A DNA stretch of 64,000 bases from Lutjanus erythropterus (GCA_020091685.1 CM034605.1:14976635-15040634), one strand, 5' to 3'. Counted from the first letter of the stretch, positions 23,101 to 44,654 are shown. The notes: generated from the letters alone by a model not told the origin. Numbers and translations are program-made.

Positions 23101-26100
23101 TGCAAATCATGCACACATCTGGAGCTGTCAAAAATAGAGTGAATTCAGTATTGACTGAGGTATTAGGCTGTATAATCCAAGAAATGCTCCATTTTACACC
23201 TGGGCAACATAACAAAAGTGGTGCAGATGGAAGATTATTACCTGATCAAAATTCTACTTCCAGCTGGTAGGAAAGAAACAAGAAACTCCAACCCCTTTGA
23301 CTAGGAAGCAAACATCAAGTTCGCAACACACTCTCATGACGACAGTGTTGATGCCACACTGACGCGTCTGTCTATGTAGGCTCTGTATTGTCCATGCATT
23401 TCAAAGTGTCCACCAGTGAATGAGCTGCTAAAGTTTCTGTGCAGTCTGCAGTTTTCCTTCAATTTGTGTGAATATTTCTGATCTATTTTTCCATCATCAC
23501 GATGCATAAACGCTGCAGTGTACCTGAGTGCAGTGGTTGTGGATGAGCAAAGGAGAGAAAGGAAAAAAGAGCACTCAGAGAAGACAGGTGTTGCTGATCA
23601 GAGCAGAGGAATTAAAGCTTAGCAGTGAAGTTGTCTAGTTGCAGTAATTGTATAATTTGCCCACGAAAAGTTCAAGAATTTCCTGTGTCCAGCTGCTGGG
23701 AATAAACGGGAGCAGAGTGAGCTGCTCTCTGGATGCTCCACCTGGGGTACAATATGTGGATAAAATACGTTTTCAGTGCCGTTTTACTTGGCACCGGCCT
23801 CACATTTATGCACATATTGTTGAAAAAAATGGACTTGAAGTCTGAATAAACACTTCAGGTTACATTTACACCCATCAGACTCAACTGGGACGAGACATGC
23901 ACAGGGCTGGTGGAGACAGCTGCAGAGATTAAAATCATAGCATTTCTGTTGCGTGAAATATACAAGTCAAAAATGTGTTTGACTCACTTGCAATCAAGAC
24001 AGGGGGTAAGAGTGAAAGAGAATTTGTTTAATAGAAAATGGAGAAAATGGATTACATTTAGAATAAAATAAATTGGCACTGTACGACAATAGTGGAAATT
24101 ACTCTATCAAAACAAACAAATAATATAATAAGCTTTATTACTAGTTGTAAACTGTTGTTGCTGTTGAGAAAAAATGGGCTCTGCTGTTGTATGTGTATTA
24201 TGTTTTTGGTTTATTTGTTCATGTACAAAGACGATAAAAACTAAAGTGATTAAAAAAGAAATTAAATCTAACAAGCAAAATCCATTAATCACTCAGCACT
24301 TGGATTTCATTTAAATTGACTGTTTCTTTGATTATCTCTTTCTCTTCCTCCTATTAGATTGCGTCAATAGACTGTAAAGATGCTCTTGAGATGATCTGCA
24401 ACTTGGAGTCGGAGGGAGATGAGAAAGGAGCTCTCTGCTTATGTTCTGCCTTTCTCAAGCGACAGCTCCTCCAAGGGGATGTTTATTGTGCCTGGTGAGT
24501 GTTGCTGTTTGTTTCAAATAAATACACTTTGAACACTTACGACATTACCCTCAGGAATACAGCGGTCATGGAACAGATTTATTATGCAATTGACTTTTAT
24601 CCAACCTGAAGCAATTTCTGTAATAAACATGTGCAGAAAGACTGTTGAGCAGTGTTGCAGATGCTGACTCTGTGTCTTTGAAGGTCCATGTGTCTTAATA
24701 GATTAATACTTGAGGGACGATAGGCCAGCTGTGAATGAATGAGGAAGAATATTAACGACTTACTGTCTTTAATCCCTGAGTGCTTGGAAACAGCAACAGT
24801 CTTGTTAAAACTGTGCAAGACACTTTTAGATTTGTGGTTATCTGTAATCTTAATATATGTATATGTATGGAACACTAGCAGAACATACAGAAATAACAAA
24901 GTGAAAGCACACGGTACAACAAATGTTACAAACGACATTCTTCAAAAAAGCACCTAGTTTACAAATAACTCTTGGCTCATCTGATTGTAACAACAAAATT
25001 AATTTATACAATGGATGGGTGGTTTAGATAATATGTCAGCGGACACTTTTCTCTATAATTCATTATGCTTACATTAAAACGAAACATGATATTTGTCTTC
25101 CACACCAGGGGTTTACAAACTGGGGAACGGTGACCAACAGGTGTCTTTCAGAGGGCTTGTAGGGGGTCCCCAGCAAAAGGAGGAACAGAATATTTTAACT
25201 TTTATAACATTTTTTCTTGAAAAAACAAGAGAAGAAACAGGTTTGGCTGGTTTTGACTGATTGTGTGATCATAGTTTAATCATTTATTGATTATGAAAGC
25301 TTTTTTTCACATTTAAAAATACAAAGAAAAAACTCCTGGTCTGCATCTGTCGGGAGGTTTCTTGACTTGAAAGAATTTAGAAACCCCTGTCCAAGACAGG
25401 TTGCAAATCCTATGGTTTCTATCCAGCCTTTAAAACCCTCCAGTGTTCGCTCTAAAGCTACAACAATCAGTCAGTTTTTCGATTTGCCAACTTTTATAAT
25501 AATTTATTTAGGATTCTTTAGGTCATTTTGAAAGCAAAAATAGCAATTTGATGTTTGCACGTTCTGAGATGTGAGAATTAGGTGCTTCTCCATGTGTCCT
25601 ATTAGAGTAAGTTGACTAGTTTTGTTGGACCAATAGTCCAAAGACCCCAAAATAGACATATGATGGTGTCACCTTGGGATCTAGGAGATTTTGATGGGTA
25701 TTTTTCAATGTTTTCAAATGTTTTTTTAACAGTTGTGTTTGTTTTGTGATGTTTTCCAGGGAACTCACACTGTTCTGGAGTAAGCTACTCATGCGTTTAG
25801 AGTCGTCAGCTGAAGCATTTCTGGGACACAGCAAAGAGATGGCTCTTCTCTGCAGAAGCGTCTGTCATATTCTGTTTCTGATCAAAGTAATCCAAAACGA
25901 GGTAAGAAAAACAGTCCACAAATTTGTGGCTGATAGCAGAACCATTACTCATGACCATTCACACCAACATTGACTCAGAGGATACTGCATCTGTTAAAGT
26001 GACTTTGTTATTTTTTCATGTCCATAGGTTGGTGAGGTGGGGCTTCCAGTGTGCGTGGAGATGTGCATTCAAGCTCTAAAAATGACCTCCAGTGACCACA

Positions 26101-29100
26101 AGGACAGCAAGTCTACCATCTGCAAGACCATTTCTTGCCTCTTGCCAACCGATCTAGAGGTCAAACGTGCATGCCAGCTGACCGAGTTCCTCCTCCAGCC
26201 TACCATTGACTCGTATTATGCTGTGGAGTCACTGTACAACGAACCTGACCAAAAGCCTGAGGAGGACGGGAGTCTACCAGTGCCCAATTCTTTACGCTGC
26301 GAGTTACTGCTGGCCTTGAAGACACAGTGGCCTTTTGATCCAGAGTTCTGGGACTGGAAAACACTGAAACGCAACTGCTTGGCACTGATGGGCGACGAGG
26401 CAGCTATTGTGTCATCTATTGACACACTCAACGACACAGACGAGCAGGAGGTGGAAAGTGCACTTGGCAAACACCCTGAATACAGAGACCTGGAGGACTT
26501 TCTGTTAACCACTACAAATGAACTCAATGAAATCACAGATGAAAGAGAGAAAAACAGGGAGGCTAAAAAACTTCGGGAGCAGGGTTTTGTGTCCGCTCGG
26601 TTCAGAAATTGGCGAGCTTACATGCAGTATTGTGTCTTGTGTGACAAAGAGTTCTTAGGTCACAGAATTGTTCGTCACGCGCAGAAGCATTTCAAAGACG
26701 GAGTGTATCTTTGTCCAATTTGTGCTGACAGTTTTGAAAGTAGGGAGATTTTAGAGCCACATGTAGCATCACATGTAAAGCAATCTTGCAAAGAGCGACT
26801 AGCTGCAATGAAAGCTGCTAGGAAGGTAACCAAACCACCTCAATCCCCTAAAAGTCCATCAAAAAATTCAAAAGTTGCCACCAAGATGAACATTAGTCCT
26901 GTTATGATTGAATCTCAAATTGGTGACCAATTGGCATCTCCTCTTAAGATAGGACAAACTACGTCTGACACACACATAAGTCAGGACTGTTTCTGTCCCG
27001 TCAAAAACTGTTCCAAGGCTTTCAAGTTTTTCCGCAATCTTATGGCACATGTCAGATCTCACAAGGATGATGAAGAGGCCATGAGGTTTCTGGAAATACA
27101 AAAACAGAAAGTGGTGTGCCAGTATTGCAGACGGCAGTTTGTTAATGTCAGACATCTTAATGATCACTTGCAGATGCACTGTGGCAGCAAACCGTACATC
27201 TGCATACAGTTGGATTGCAAGGCAAACTTTAACTCCAACTCAGAGCTTCTCATGCATAGAAAAACACATCCTGAATTCAAGGCCCAGTGCATGTTCCCTA
27301 ACTGTGGCCAAGTTTTTAGCGAGGCCTACCTGTTGTACGATCACGAGGCTCAGCATTACCTTACGTACACCTGCCAAACAGATAATTGTGGCAAAATATT
27401 CTACTCACAGTCACAATTTGTGTCTCACCAAGAGAATCATACTTCAAATGAGGCGGTAAACATCTTGCCTGTCACAAATCAAAACCCCCCTGTCACTCCA
27501 AAAGTACAATCACCACTCGAGAGCACCCCGAGCAAAGAAAACTCTTCAGCCATTGGCTTTGAAAGTATTAATCCAGAAGCATACATGAAGGAGGCGTCTA
27601 AGGCAAACACGTCTCCATGCACAGTACCAGAGGCTGCTAAAGAAGTTGCTCCTGTGCGAGTCAAACACTCAATTGAAAGCATGCTGAATTCTGAGGCAGA
27701 TCATGAAATACAAGAACCAGAGAAATGCTACACTCCTATGACAAACCCCACTCCAGGACCAGCTGATGTGGTACCAGCTCCTGAGGCTCCTCATGCACCC
27801 CCAAATGTGGCAGGGCAAAGTGAGATGCCACCAGTACATCCTGCAGCGCCCAGTGTCACAAATCCTGTGGCAAGTCAACAAGGAGACGGGCTTAATATTG
27901 TCCAAGGCAGTGAGGTTCCAAAAGCAGTTCCACAAATAATTAATCCAAGTCAAATTAAGACAGAAATTCCTTATGCAATGCAAGGATATCCTTCTGGCAC
28001 ACCCGCTGCAACTGCTGGCAATGAGGAGAATCTGCATTGCTGCCCATATAGTGACTGTACAAGAGCGTACAGTACAAACAAAAGTCTGTCGAGGCATGTC
28101 AAGAAGCAACACCCTGAGATATTTGAAGACTGGAAATTGGCAAAGAAGTATAACAAAGTGGCCAAAATTACAGCAAAAAAGGCACCAAGGGGACCAGCTT
28201 CACCTAATCAGTCCCCAAACCTTGGGAACAGGCCGCCAAATCGGCCTGGAGTACTATGCAACAAACCTGGGGTGCAGCAAATGGATTACCCAGTGGGATG
28301 CTCAACCTCACCTGCCCAGTGTTATCCTGGATCAATGGAGCCCGTGCCTATCACGCCAATGGTGAACCCCACAGTGTACCCGTCATGGGGTAGCCCAAAT
28401 AATCCTAGCGGAATGATGCAGTCTGATATGTCCCAGTCGTGGTCCTCACCTCCCATGAATAACTGCTATCCAGATGCCTTCAACGTGAATGAGTACCCCT
28501 CTCGGAGCTATCCCCAATGGCAAGGAGACCCTTATCCAACCACAGCGTCTCTACCGTCTGATAGAGATAATTCAATGGCAGCTATGCATGGTCCCACTAC
28601 GTCACATGCTCCTTCAGATTCAAGTCTGATGTCCCAGTACGTGTCCAGTTCTCTGATGCTTGACAATGGAGGGCAAATACATAATGGAGGTCATCAGTAC
28701 GGACTAATGCCTCCGGAGGGCAGTGGAGATGTGAGAAAAGGCAGTGCAAGTATGACAAGCCAGTTGGATAATGGAAACAGTATCTCAACAATTGACAGCC
28801 TCCCTGAAGGAAGTTACCACACTCCATATGCTCAGAGTGAGAACTCGTGTCATACTCACTGCTCGTCAGTTGATATCCCCATGAAATGTCTGACCCCAGA
28901 GGCCCAAATTTCATTAAAACCTACAAATGAAACTGTTAAAACAGAGACTATGTCCACTCCCGGTTATGAACCGATGGACAACTCCGTGGATGTTATGCTC
29001 AGTCCACAATCAGATTTCCCATACGAAGACGAGTGTCCTAATGCTGACTGTGAGGCCACCCCCTCAGATGAAAAGGGCAGTGACCCTGACGTGCTGAAAG

Positions 29101-32100
29101 CAAGACGCAGCAGGTTGAGCAAGCGAACCAAATGGCCAGCCATCATCAAGGATGGCAAGGTCATCTGCAGGAGATGCTTCAGAGAGTTCACAAGCACCAA
29201 GTCTCTTGGGGGTCACTTGTCTAAACGCTCACAGTGTAGACCAGTAGATGAAATTGACCTAACGGCTGATCTGCCAACATCTTTTCTTGATTTCCTCAAT
29301 GACCCTCATGTCCCTGACACCAACGGAGCAATATTCAACATGTCAAATGGTGATTTCTCACAGGAATCTTGTAGCTTGACCACTTTGACCTCACCCATGG
29401 TGTTTAAACAAGAGCCCCAGAATACAAACATAATGGACTATTCAAATTCCTTATGTGTTTCCCCTGAAAACCAGCAAGAAAAGGCAGTAGAGTTGACTAA
29501 TCCGGCCCTCTCCGTACCCTATCAAGAGGATCATTTGATGGAAATTTCACATGCCTTTCAAAGGCTGGATTTGATTGAGGCGGCACAAGAGAAAATGCGG
29601 AGTGCTATGTTGCTAGAGCAAAATGTCAGCCATTGTGATACAGCCCCTGAAACTGAAAAAAGCAAAATGCTGAGCAAAAGTGATAGTGACAGGCCCACTG
29701 AAAAGGTACCCAAACCTTTTAAATGTGACCAGGATGACTGTGAGTTCTCATTCATGACAAAAGAGGCGTTGTTCAAACACTTGAGCAGAATGCACGATTA
29801 CTCTAATGAGATGATAGAAGAGCTAAAAAGAACCCCATCAAAACTGTCTCCTTATCCTTGTCAGATTTGCCCCAAAACATTCACAAGAACGACAGGCTTG
29901 AGAATCCACTATGAGAAAGTCCATCGATTGTCAAAGACAGAGATGCAGAAACTAAGGATCAGTGCTCGCAACAGGCGCGCGTTTAGGCTTAACAAAGATA
30001 ATACGTTAAATAGCCGTGCAACCACTGATGCCAACAGCAGTCACACAACACAGTCTGCAGCAATATTAACTGCTATAAAACAAGAACCGCTTGACATTGC
30101 AATTGCGCCTCAAACAGACAATGAGAACAATCCAGAAGTTACTCACATCTCACCAGGAGATGCAGTTACACAGGGATTCAGTCCTGAGATATCAACTGTT
30201 ACACAACTACCACCACCTCCTAACTATTTAACTGATAGACCGTTTGGTGAGGTGGCACCGGCAGCTCATGAAAAAACCCCAGAAAGACCTAAAGTGGCTG
30301 TTGTAAACAAGAGTCCAGAGGAGAAACGGAAACCCAGTTTAAAAGATAAGCTCAGTCCGGTTGGCAAAGCAAAGGCGCATAAAGGAAGAGCAGATGCATC
30401 ATTAAGTAAAAAAGTAAAAGAGCCAAAGTCCAGCCCTCCTACTGCATCTGCTTTGTCCTCCCCTGAGAAACCCAGCAGCTCCAAAAACACACCAAACAAG
30501 GATGAGCCCCAGAGGAAAGAGAAAAATCTGAAAAGGTTGAGCCTCAAAATGTGTGATGCAGACAATGCCTACAGTCCATATAGACCATATCGCTGTGTTC
30601 ATGAAGGATGCACTGCCGCATTCACCATCCAGCAGAATCTGATTCTTCACTACAGGGCCATGCATCAGGCATCTCTGCCCCCCAGCAAACCTGAAACTGA
30701 CACTGAAAAGCCTAGTGTTAAAACTGCATCGGAGAGCAAACAGAGCATAAGCAAAGACAATGAAGTCAGGTGTCAAGTGAAAGACTGTTCCAGAGTGTTC
30801 ATGGGAATCACAAGGTTAGTGCAGCATTACCTCTTACTTCACAAATTCACGCGTGATAAGGCCACCTCCATGATGGCCAGCATGGCCATAGGGACTTTTA
30901 ACTGTGACCGGCCAGAGTGTGCGCTCCCCTTCAGCTCTGTGGAAAAGTACATTGAGCACATTAAGAATTTCCATAAGGAAATTGCCATCTCTGAGAGCGG
31001 CTCAGTTGATCCAACTTTCAGGTGCGAGTATGAGGGATGCGACCGAGTTTACACTACAAAATCAAACCTCCTCCGTCACCTGATCAAAAAGCATAATTAT
31101 GTTTATGATCCTAAAAAGAGTGATGGAAGAAGGACTAAATCAGTAGGCCTCTTCCCGGGTGTTAACAACGGGAAAGAGAATGTGGAAAATAAATTCAAAA
31201 TGAAGAAGAAAAACACTAAAAAGAAAGATGGCAAGTCCATTGAGCACTGGACAAGTTTTGGAAAACCTACACTAAAATCTCATGAGGAGGCATCCGCCAT
31301 GTGCACCAAGAAGTCCGCCCTGCAGTACCCATGCATGATCATAGGCTGTGATGCAGTGGAGCGGGCTGAAAGAAGTATATTTAAGCATTACACCACTCAT
31401 GGCCTCACAGAAAGATATATTGAAGACCAGAGGAGCCAGTTCATTTTCTGCAAAAAGTACTCACGTGCCAGATTTAAGGATTCAAACAAAGCAGAGGGTG
31501 CATCAAGCTCATCTGAGGAAACAGAAGCAGAAGACAGCGAAAAACCCAGTGACCAGAAAACAGATGAGCCGGTGGATAGAATAGGCCAAGAAGACAGCAA
31601 GCTGTCCAACGACGATAGTGCAGAATCTCAAGCTTCCACTGGGACAGAGGGAGCAATTAAAAGAGGCCGTCCCAGGAAACCTGCACAACCTACACCAGCT
31701 TGTCCAGAGAGGATGCAGACCCTTAGAAACCGAACGACTGTTAACAGTTCAAGAGAGAACTCAAATCCTGGTACCCCTGCAGCCCAAGAACAACGTGACG
31801 ACGGGGTTACACCAGGGTCTTTCAAGCCGTTGGGACTTGAGGACTCTTTTCTTAAGTTCTTGGAAACCTCAGAGTCAACAACACAAACTTCCAAACGCAA
31901 ATTAAATGACAAATCTAGTGCTGAACTGCCGTCCAAAAGACAACAAACTCAAAAACACAAATACACAAGGAAAAGCAGAATAACAGGCTGTCAAAATCTT
32001 GTAGACTTCAGAAATCCCCTTAATCTTACATCAGTGAGCAATGTCAAAATTGTCATGGATAAAAGATTTTCAGACGGTGCTGATCTTTTACTAAAGCAGC

Positions 32101-32156
32101 TACAAGACATGAAGCCCATAGTCATAATAAAAAAATGGATTTATAGCGGATCATAG
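17151..32156 (+). CDS. znf292: znf292, large C2H2 zinc-finger transcription factor
   Basis: Orthologue of ZNF292, a nuclear DNA-binding protein; human loss-of-function variants are linked to neurodevelopmental disorder. Eight coding exons: 17151-17300, 19682-19836, 21301-21379, 21715-21850, 22694-22896, 24358-24494, 25760-25901, 26028-32156. All joins are GT-AG and in frame, giving 2376 residues against about 2720 in human. The first 334 residues are a helical region without fingers; landmarks matching human include DPLPLLEVYTVA, MRIKHLIK, GNFKQTYLVCIC and DCKDALEMICNLESEGDEK. The fingers and an AT-hook-like KRGRPRKP are in exon 8. Introns hold repeats (20230-20533, 25106-25389) but no other gene. 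Start chosen as the first ATG, in good context and matching the family N-terminus (MAEGETEKEY). Codon use and frame show no damage. Confidence 0.96.
20230..20533. mobile_element. hAT-like repeat fragment in znf292 intron 2
   Basis: The right end reads ggtatcaatatcggtatt..gggacatccctag, which resembles the terminus of a family of fish hAT elements (tagggatgtcccgat). The left terminus was not found, so boundaries are approximate. Confidence 0.45.
25106..25389. mobile_element. Short hAT-like element in znf292 intron 6
   Basis: The ends caggggtttacaaact and tttagaaacccctg form an imperfect inverted repeat of the hAT 'cagggg' type. Length is 284 bp with no coding capacity. The flanks (ttccacac / tccaagac) only loosely suggest a target duplication. 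Confidence 0.5.
26028..32156 (+). CDS. znf292: znf292 terminal exon encoding all zinc fingers
   Basis: A single 6129-bp exon encodes residues 335 to 2376. It starts with a family-conserved block (SICKTISCLLP-like, VKRACQLTEFLLQPT, LKTQWPFDPEFWDWKTLK), then 16 C2H2-type fingers in clusters: seven between about 26630 and 27440, one at 28036 (CCPYSDC...H...H), one at 29161 (ICRRCF...GGHLSKRSQC, C-terminal ligand Cys), two at 29718-29930, one at 30590, three at 30770-31095, and one near 31327 (CMIIGCDAVERAERS). The linkers are long, Ser/Pro-rich and likely disordered. The AT-hook-like KRGRPRKP is near 31660. The ends of both terminal blocks (SFLKFLETSES, DMKPIVIIKK) also match the human protein. 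The single large last exon is normal for this gene. Confidence 0.95.
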   Translation, partial: VGEVGLPVCVEMCIQALKMTSSDHKDSKSTICKTISCLLPTDLEVKRACQLTEFLLQPTIDSYYAVESLYNEPDQKPEEDGSLPVPNSLRCELLLALKTQWPFDPEFWDWKTLKRNCLALMGDEAAIVSSIDTLNDTDEQEVESALGKHPEYRDLEDFLLTTTNELNEITDEREKNREAKKLREQGFVSARFRNWRAYMQYCVLCDKEFLGHRIVRHAQKHFKDGVYLCPICADSFESREILEPHVASHVKQSCKERLAAMKAARKVTKPPQSPKSPSKNSKVATKMNISPVMIESQIGDQLASPLKIGQTTSDTHISQDCFCPVKNCSKAFKFFRNLMAHVRSHKDDEEAMRFLEIQKQKVVCQYCRRQFVNVRHLNDHLQMHCGSKPYICIQLDCKANFNSNSELLMHRKTHPEFKAQCMFPNCGQVFSEAYLLYDHEAQHYLTYTCQTDNCGKIFYSQSQFVSHQENHTSNEAVNILPVTNQNPPVTPKVQSPLESTPSKENSSAIGFESINPEAYMKEASKANTSPCTVPEAAKEVAPVRVKHSIESMLNSEADHEIQEPEKCYTPMTNPTPGPADVVPAPEAPHAPPNVAGQSEMPPVHPAAPSVTNPVASQQGDGLNIVQGSEVPKAVPQIINPSQIKTEIPYAMQGYPSGTPAATAGNEENLHCCPYSDCTRAYSTNKSLSRHVKKQHPEIFEDWKLAKKYNKVAKITAKKAPRGPASPNQSPNLGNRPPNRPGVLCNKPGVQQMDYPVGCSTSPAQCYPGSMEPVPITPMVNPTVYPSWGSPNNPSGMMQSDMSQSWSSPPMNNCYPDAFNVNEYPSRSYPQWQGDPYPTTASLPSDRDNSMAAMHGPTTSHAPSDSSLMSQYVSSSLMLDNGGQIHNGGHQYGLMPPEGSGDVRKGSASMTSQLDNGNSISTIDSLPEGSYHTPYAQSENSCHTHCSSVDIPMKCLTPEAQISLKPTNETVKTETMSTPGYEPMDNSVDVMLSPQSDFPYEDECPNADCEATPSDEKGSDPDVLKARRSRLSKRTKWPAIIKDGKVICRRCFREFTSTKSLGGHLSKRSQCRPVDEIDLTADLPTSFLDFLNDPHVPDTNGAIFNMSNGDFSQESCSLTTLTSPMVFKQEPQNTNIMDYSNSLCVSPENQQEKAVELTNPALSVPYQEDHLMEISHAFQRLDLIEAAQEKMRSAMLLEQNVSHCDTAPETEKSKMLSKSDSDRPTEKVPKPFKCDQDDCEFSFMTKEALFKHLSRMHDYSNEMIEELKRTPSKLSPYPCQICPKTFTRTTGLRIHYEKVHRLSKTEMQKLRISARNRRAFRLNKDNTLNSRATTDANSSHTTQSAAILTAIKQEPLDIAIAPQTDNENNPEVTHISPGDAVTQGFSPEISTVTQLPPPPNYLTDRPFGEVAPAAHEKTPERPKVAVVNKSPEEKRKPSLKDKLSPVGKAKAHKGRADASLSKKVKEPKSSPPTASALSSPEKPSSSKNTPNKDEPQRKEKNLKRLSLKMCDADNAYSPYRPYRCVHEGCTAAFTIQQNLILHYRAMHQASLPPSKPETDTEKPSVKTASESKQSISKDNEVRCQVKDCSRVFMGITRLVQHYLLLHKFTRDKATSMMASMAIGTFNCDRPECALPFSSVEKYIEHIKNFHKEIAISESGSVDPTFRCEYEGCDRVYTTKSNLLRHLIKKHNYVYDPKKSDGRRTKSVGLFPGVNNGKENVENKFKMKKKNTKKKDGKSIEHWTSFGKPTLKSHEEASAMCTKKSALQYPCMIIGCDAVERAERSIFKHYTTHGLTERYIEDQRSQFIFCKKYSRARFKDSNKAEGASSSSEETEAEDSEKPSDQKTDEPVDRIGQEDSKLSNDDSAESQASTGTEGAIKRGRPRKPAQPTPACPERMQTLRNRTTVNSSRENSNPGTPAAQEQRDDGVTPGSFKPLGLEDSFLKFLETSESTTQTSKRKLNDKSSAELPSKRQQTQKHKYTRKSRITGCQNLVDFRNPLNLTSVSNVKIVMDKRFSDGADLLLKQLQDMKPIVIIKKWIYSGS

Positions 32157-32565
32157 CCCGACATTTTGTTTTCAACTCGATCTCACTCAGGATTTGAGAA
32201 GTTATGCTGCAGAAATGATTTGTTTGTTACGCATCAATTTCCAACTGAAAACAGTCATGGTCACAGTTAACGTTGAAATGGCCTATTTTGTACTTAATGA
32301 AAAAAATGTCTTGGATGATTTTAAGTATGTATGTTAGTTATAATAACCAGGTAATCTAATAGGGCATAGATTTTAGAAACATGTTTGTATTTATGCTTAG
32401 TACTGAAGATGTTTTTTTTTTTTTTTTGCTAAATGGAGACTTTTAAAGAAAAACAATGTTTTTATATATCCCTATGGGATTTCAAGTTCTGTTTGTATTT
32501 ATTTCATCCTTTTTCAACACTAGTAGACCTATCTGTAATATTTACATGTCTTCCACAAAGTGTTC

Positions 32566-32571
32566 AATAAA
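32566..32571 (+). terminator. znf292: znf292 poly(A) signal
   Basis: AATAAA 410 bp after the znf292 stop codon, followed by a T/G-rich stretch, is the best candidate for the 3' end of the transcript. Confidence 0.6.
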
Positions 32572-33100
32572 ATGTTACTGGTTCCTTTTGTAAAGTGCTG
32601 TCTGTATTGCAGTGTTTTTTTCTGATATCTACTAAACACATTACAGAGTTTAGTTTGCAGTAAAGCTGCATACACTGTCCTAGTGTAACATGATACAGTT
32701 ACAAATAATGATGCACACATTTTGAAATATTTGTATGACACTTTTATGAAGTATGACTGTTTATATTTATATAGGTGATGTATCTTCATAAAGCATTTGA
32801 ACCTGTCCTGCACATTGTTCAAACATCTTTTATTTGTATCTGTGAATAAACTAAAACTAAACTAAATATATACAAATAAACATCAGTTACATGCTGACAT
32901 AAAGGTTCAAAGCTAATACAAATACTTACTTCAGCTATTACTTAAAGTATTACTGATGTATAATCATCACTGTATAGTTAGTATTAGAGAGCGTCATTCT
33001 TACATACTTGCTGTCTATGAATATTAAACAGTAACAGGAAACAAGACTTGGACCCAAGGGGAGGGGTCTTGTCTAGAAGAGAATCCGCGATTTGAGAAAC
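32572..33100. other. Short znf292-orc3 intergenic spacer
   Basis: About 530 bp of AT-rich DNA between the znf292 poly(A) signal and the CpG-containing orc3 promoter region. No gene or repeat was recognised. Confidence 0.5.
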
Positions 33101-33584
33101 TCTCGTGAGATTTGCACACGTTGTTACTTAACTGCATGTAATACAACTAAATATGTTTGATCATGTGACAGCGCTTCGGTTGAGGGTATGTCAGGATCAA
33201 AAACCCTTCGTAAAAGTTAGGGAAGGATCATGGTTCGGATTAAAATGATCACTCTCGCGAGATCTTTTGCGGGTCTGGGGTTCCCTTCTTGACACGACGG
33301 CGGGGAGGCCACAACAGGGAAAGCAGGAATGCTTTAAACCGGTTGGGGGTGTTCAAGATCAGCAATGTTTTTAGAAAAAAATCCACCGCAGTGAAAAGCA
33401 GGGAGAGGAGTAAACTGACGTTGTAAACTTTAACATGTGGATTTTCTTATTTGATTTTAAGAGCGGCTGCATTTTGTCATACCCAATAGCTTAAAAGTTT
33501 TGAAAAAACCGAGAGATAAAAACACCCGCGGAACCGATTATTGACTGAACACATCCTGTTCCGTAAACGTCACACTGGCGGGAA
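33101..33584 (+). promoter_or_regulatory. orc3: orc3 promoter: TCTCGCGAGA and E2F-type sites
   Basis: The palindrome TCTCGCGAGA (33253-33262) is the CGCG element bound by BANP (and reported for ZBED1) at CpG-island housekeeping promoters. A one-base variant, TCTCGTGAGA, lies at 33101-33110. TGGCGGGAA (33576-33584) is a canonical E2F half-site 130 bp before the orc3 ATG, fitting a replication gene. Factor use is inferred from motif identity. Confidence 0.6.
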
Positions 33585-33713
33585 GTAGTAGCTGCTTCGT
33601 AAGGCACACCACAGGAAACATTTTAAACTATTATTTTACCTTTAAACAGTCAGCGGTTCACTGAGTGAACTATCCTGAATATAACACAGCCGTTATATGT
33701 AGCTACTGCTGAG

Positions 33714-43582
<9,869 letters not shown>

Positions 43583-43694
43583 CCCAACAGTCAAAAAAAC
43601 AAAACAAAACAAAAAAAAAGCCTGCACACTTTCTTCATTTGAGCTCTTATCAAATTTCACTTGGATTTATATTTAGTACTGTATTTTTCCCTCT

Positions 43695-43700
43695 AATAAA
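43695..43700 (+). terminator. orc3: orc3 poly(A) signal
   Basis: AATAAA 113 bp after the orc3 stop codon, followed by a TG-rich stretch (gtgagtagtgtctgttt), is a strong candidate for the transcript end. Confidence 0.65.
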
Positions 43701-44076
43701 ATGTGAGTAGTGTCTGTTTAATCCATTTTGTTGCTCAACTGAAGGCACAGCTGAAAGACAGACGCACAGTATACAGTTAATCTTAAGACAAACCAATACA
43801 AGATAAACAAAGCAATGCGGGTGCTCTAAAATGTAAATAAAAATAGTAACATATTTGGGTTTCATTACTATTCTTTCTTATAACCGGTACAATACAGTCA
43901 CATTCTTCTTCATAAAATGCAATGAATAAGATGACAGATGTGGACAAGCTTTGCAAGAGGCAGTTATTCACCAAAGTACCATCTTTAAAGAAAACTCTGT
44001 GACCATGACAACTTTTTACATGAAAGGATCAGGATTTCTTGGTGTAATTTACCTCATAGTCAGTAATATCAGTTTA

Positions 44077-44587
44077 TTTAAAGGATAGTTCACCCCTAAA
44101 TCAAAAGCTGTCACTGTCTTACCTGCAGTGCTATTTATCCAAAAATACCAGGATGTTTTACTGCATCCAGTCACATGTTGCCATATGAAAGCCTGCAGGC
44201 TTTTTTGGCTATTTTGACCCTCAGTCCTTTGTGATAGGCGTATGAGAAGAGGGTCAAAATTTAAGGTGACATCTTATGAGGAAGTAGTAGTATGCATACA
44301 GTTCCCACATAAACTACACACAACAAGTTCTGTGGATTATCTTGAGTACCTGGGTCATTACTTATGGAAAGAGTCACTGCTGTTGAGTTTTTTCCAAATG
44401 TTTTTTCAGAGCTTTAAATGCCACAAGTACAGTGTTAATTCATTATACTGGAGAGAAGTCACATCTCTACGGCTGATATCTGCAAAACTCTGCGACTCAC
44501 ACCAAAACTATGTTGACGGATAAATAGCTTTACATGTAAGAGGAAAAATATGTGTTTTTCATTATGGGATAAACCATCTCTTTGAAC
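44077..44587. mobile_element. MITE between orc3 and akirin2 ('aaggatagttcaccc' type)
   Basis: The left end TTTAAAGGATAGTTCACCCC is the signature of a very common fish MITE. The right end (gggataaaccatctctttgaa) is its eroded inverse. It lies in the short gap between the two convergent genes. Confidence 0.6.
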
Positions 44588-44648
44588 ACACATCTACCAT
44601 AAAAATGTCATAACATGCATCAAAGCAAGTCTCAAGTCTTAAAAGAAT

Positions 44649-44654
44649 TTTATT
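44649..44654 (-). terminator. akirin2: akirin2 poly(A) signal (minus strand)
   Basis: TTTATT on the plus strand is AATAAA on the minus strand, about 610 bp after the akirin2 stop codon. With the orc3 signal at 43695 it defines a tail-to-tail gap of about 0.95 kb. Confidence 0.5.
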
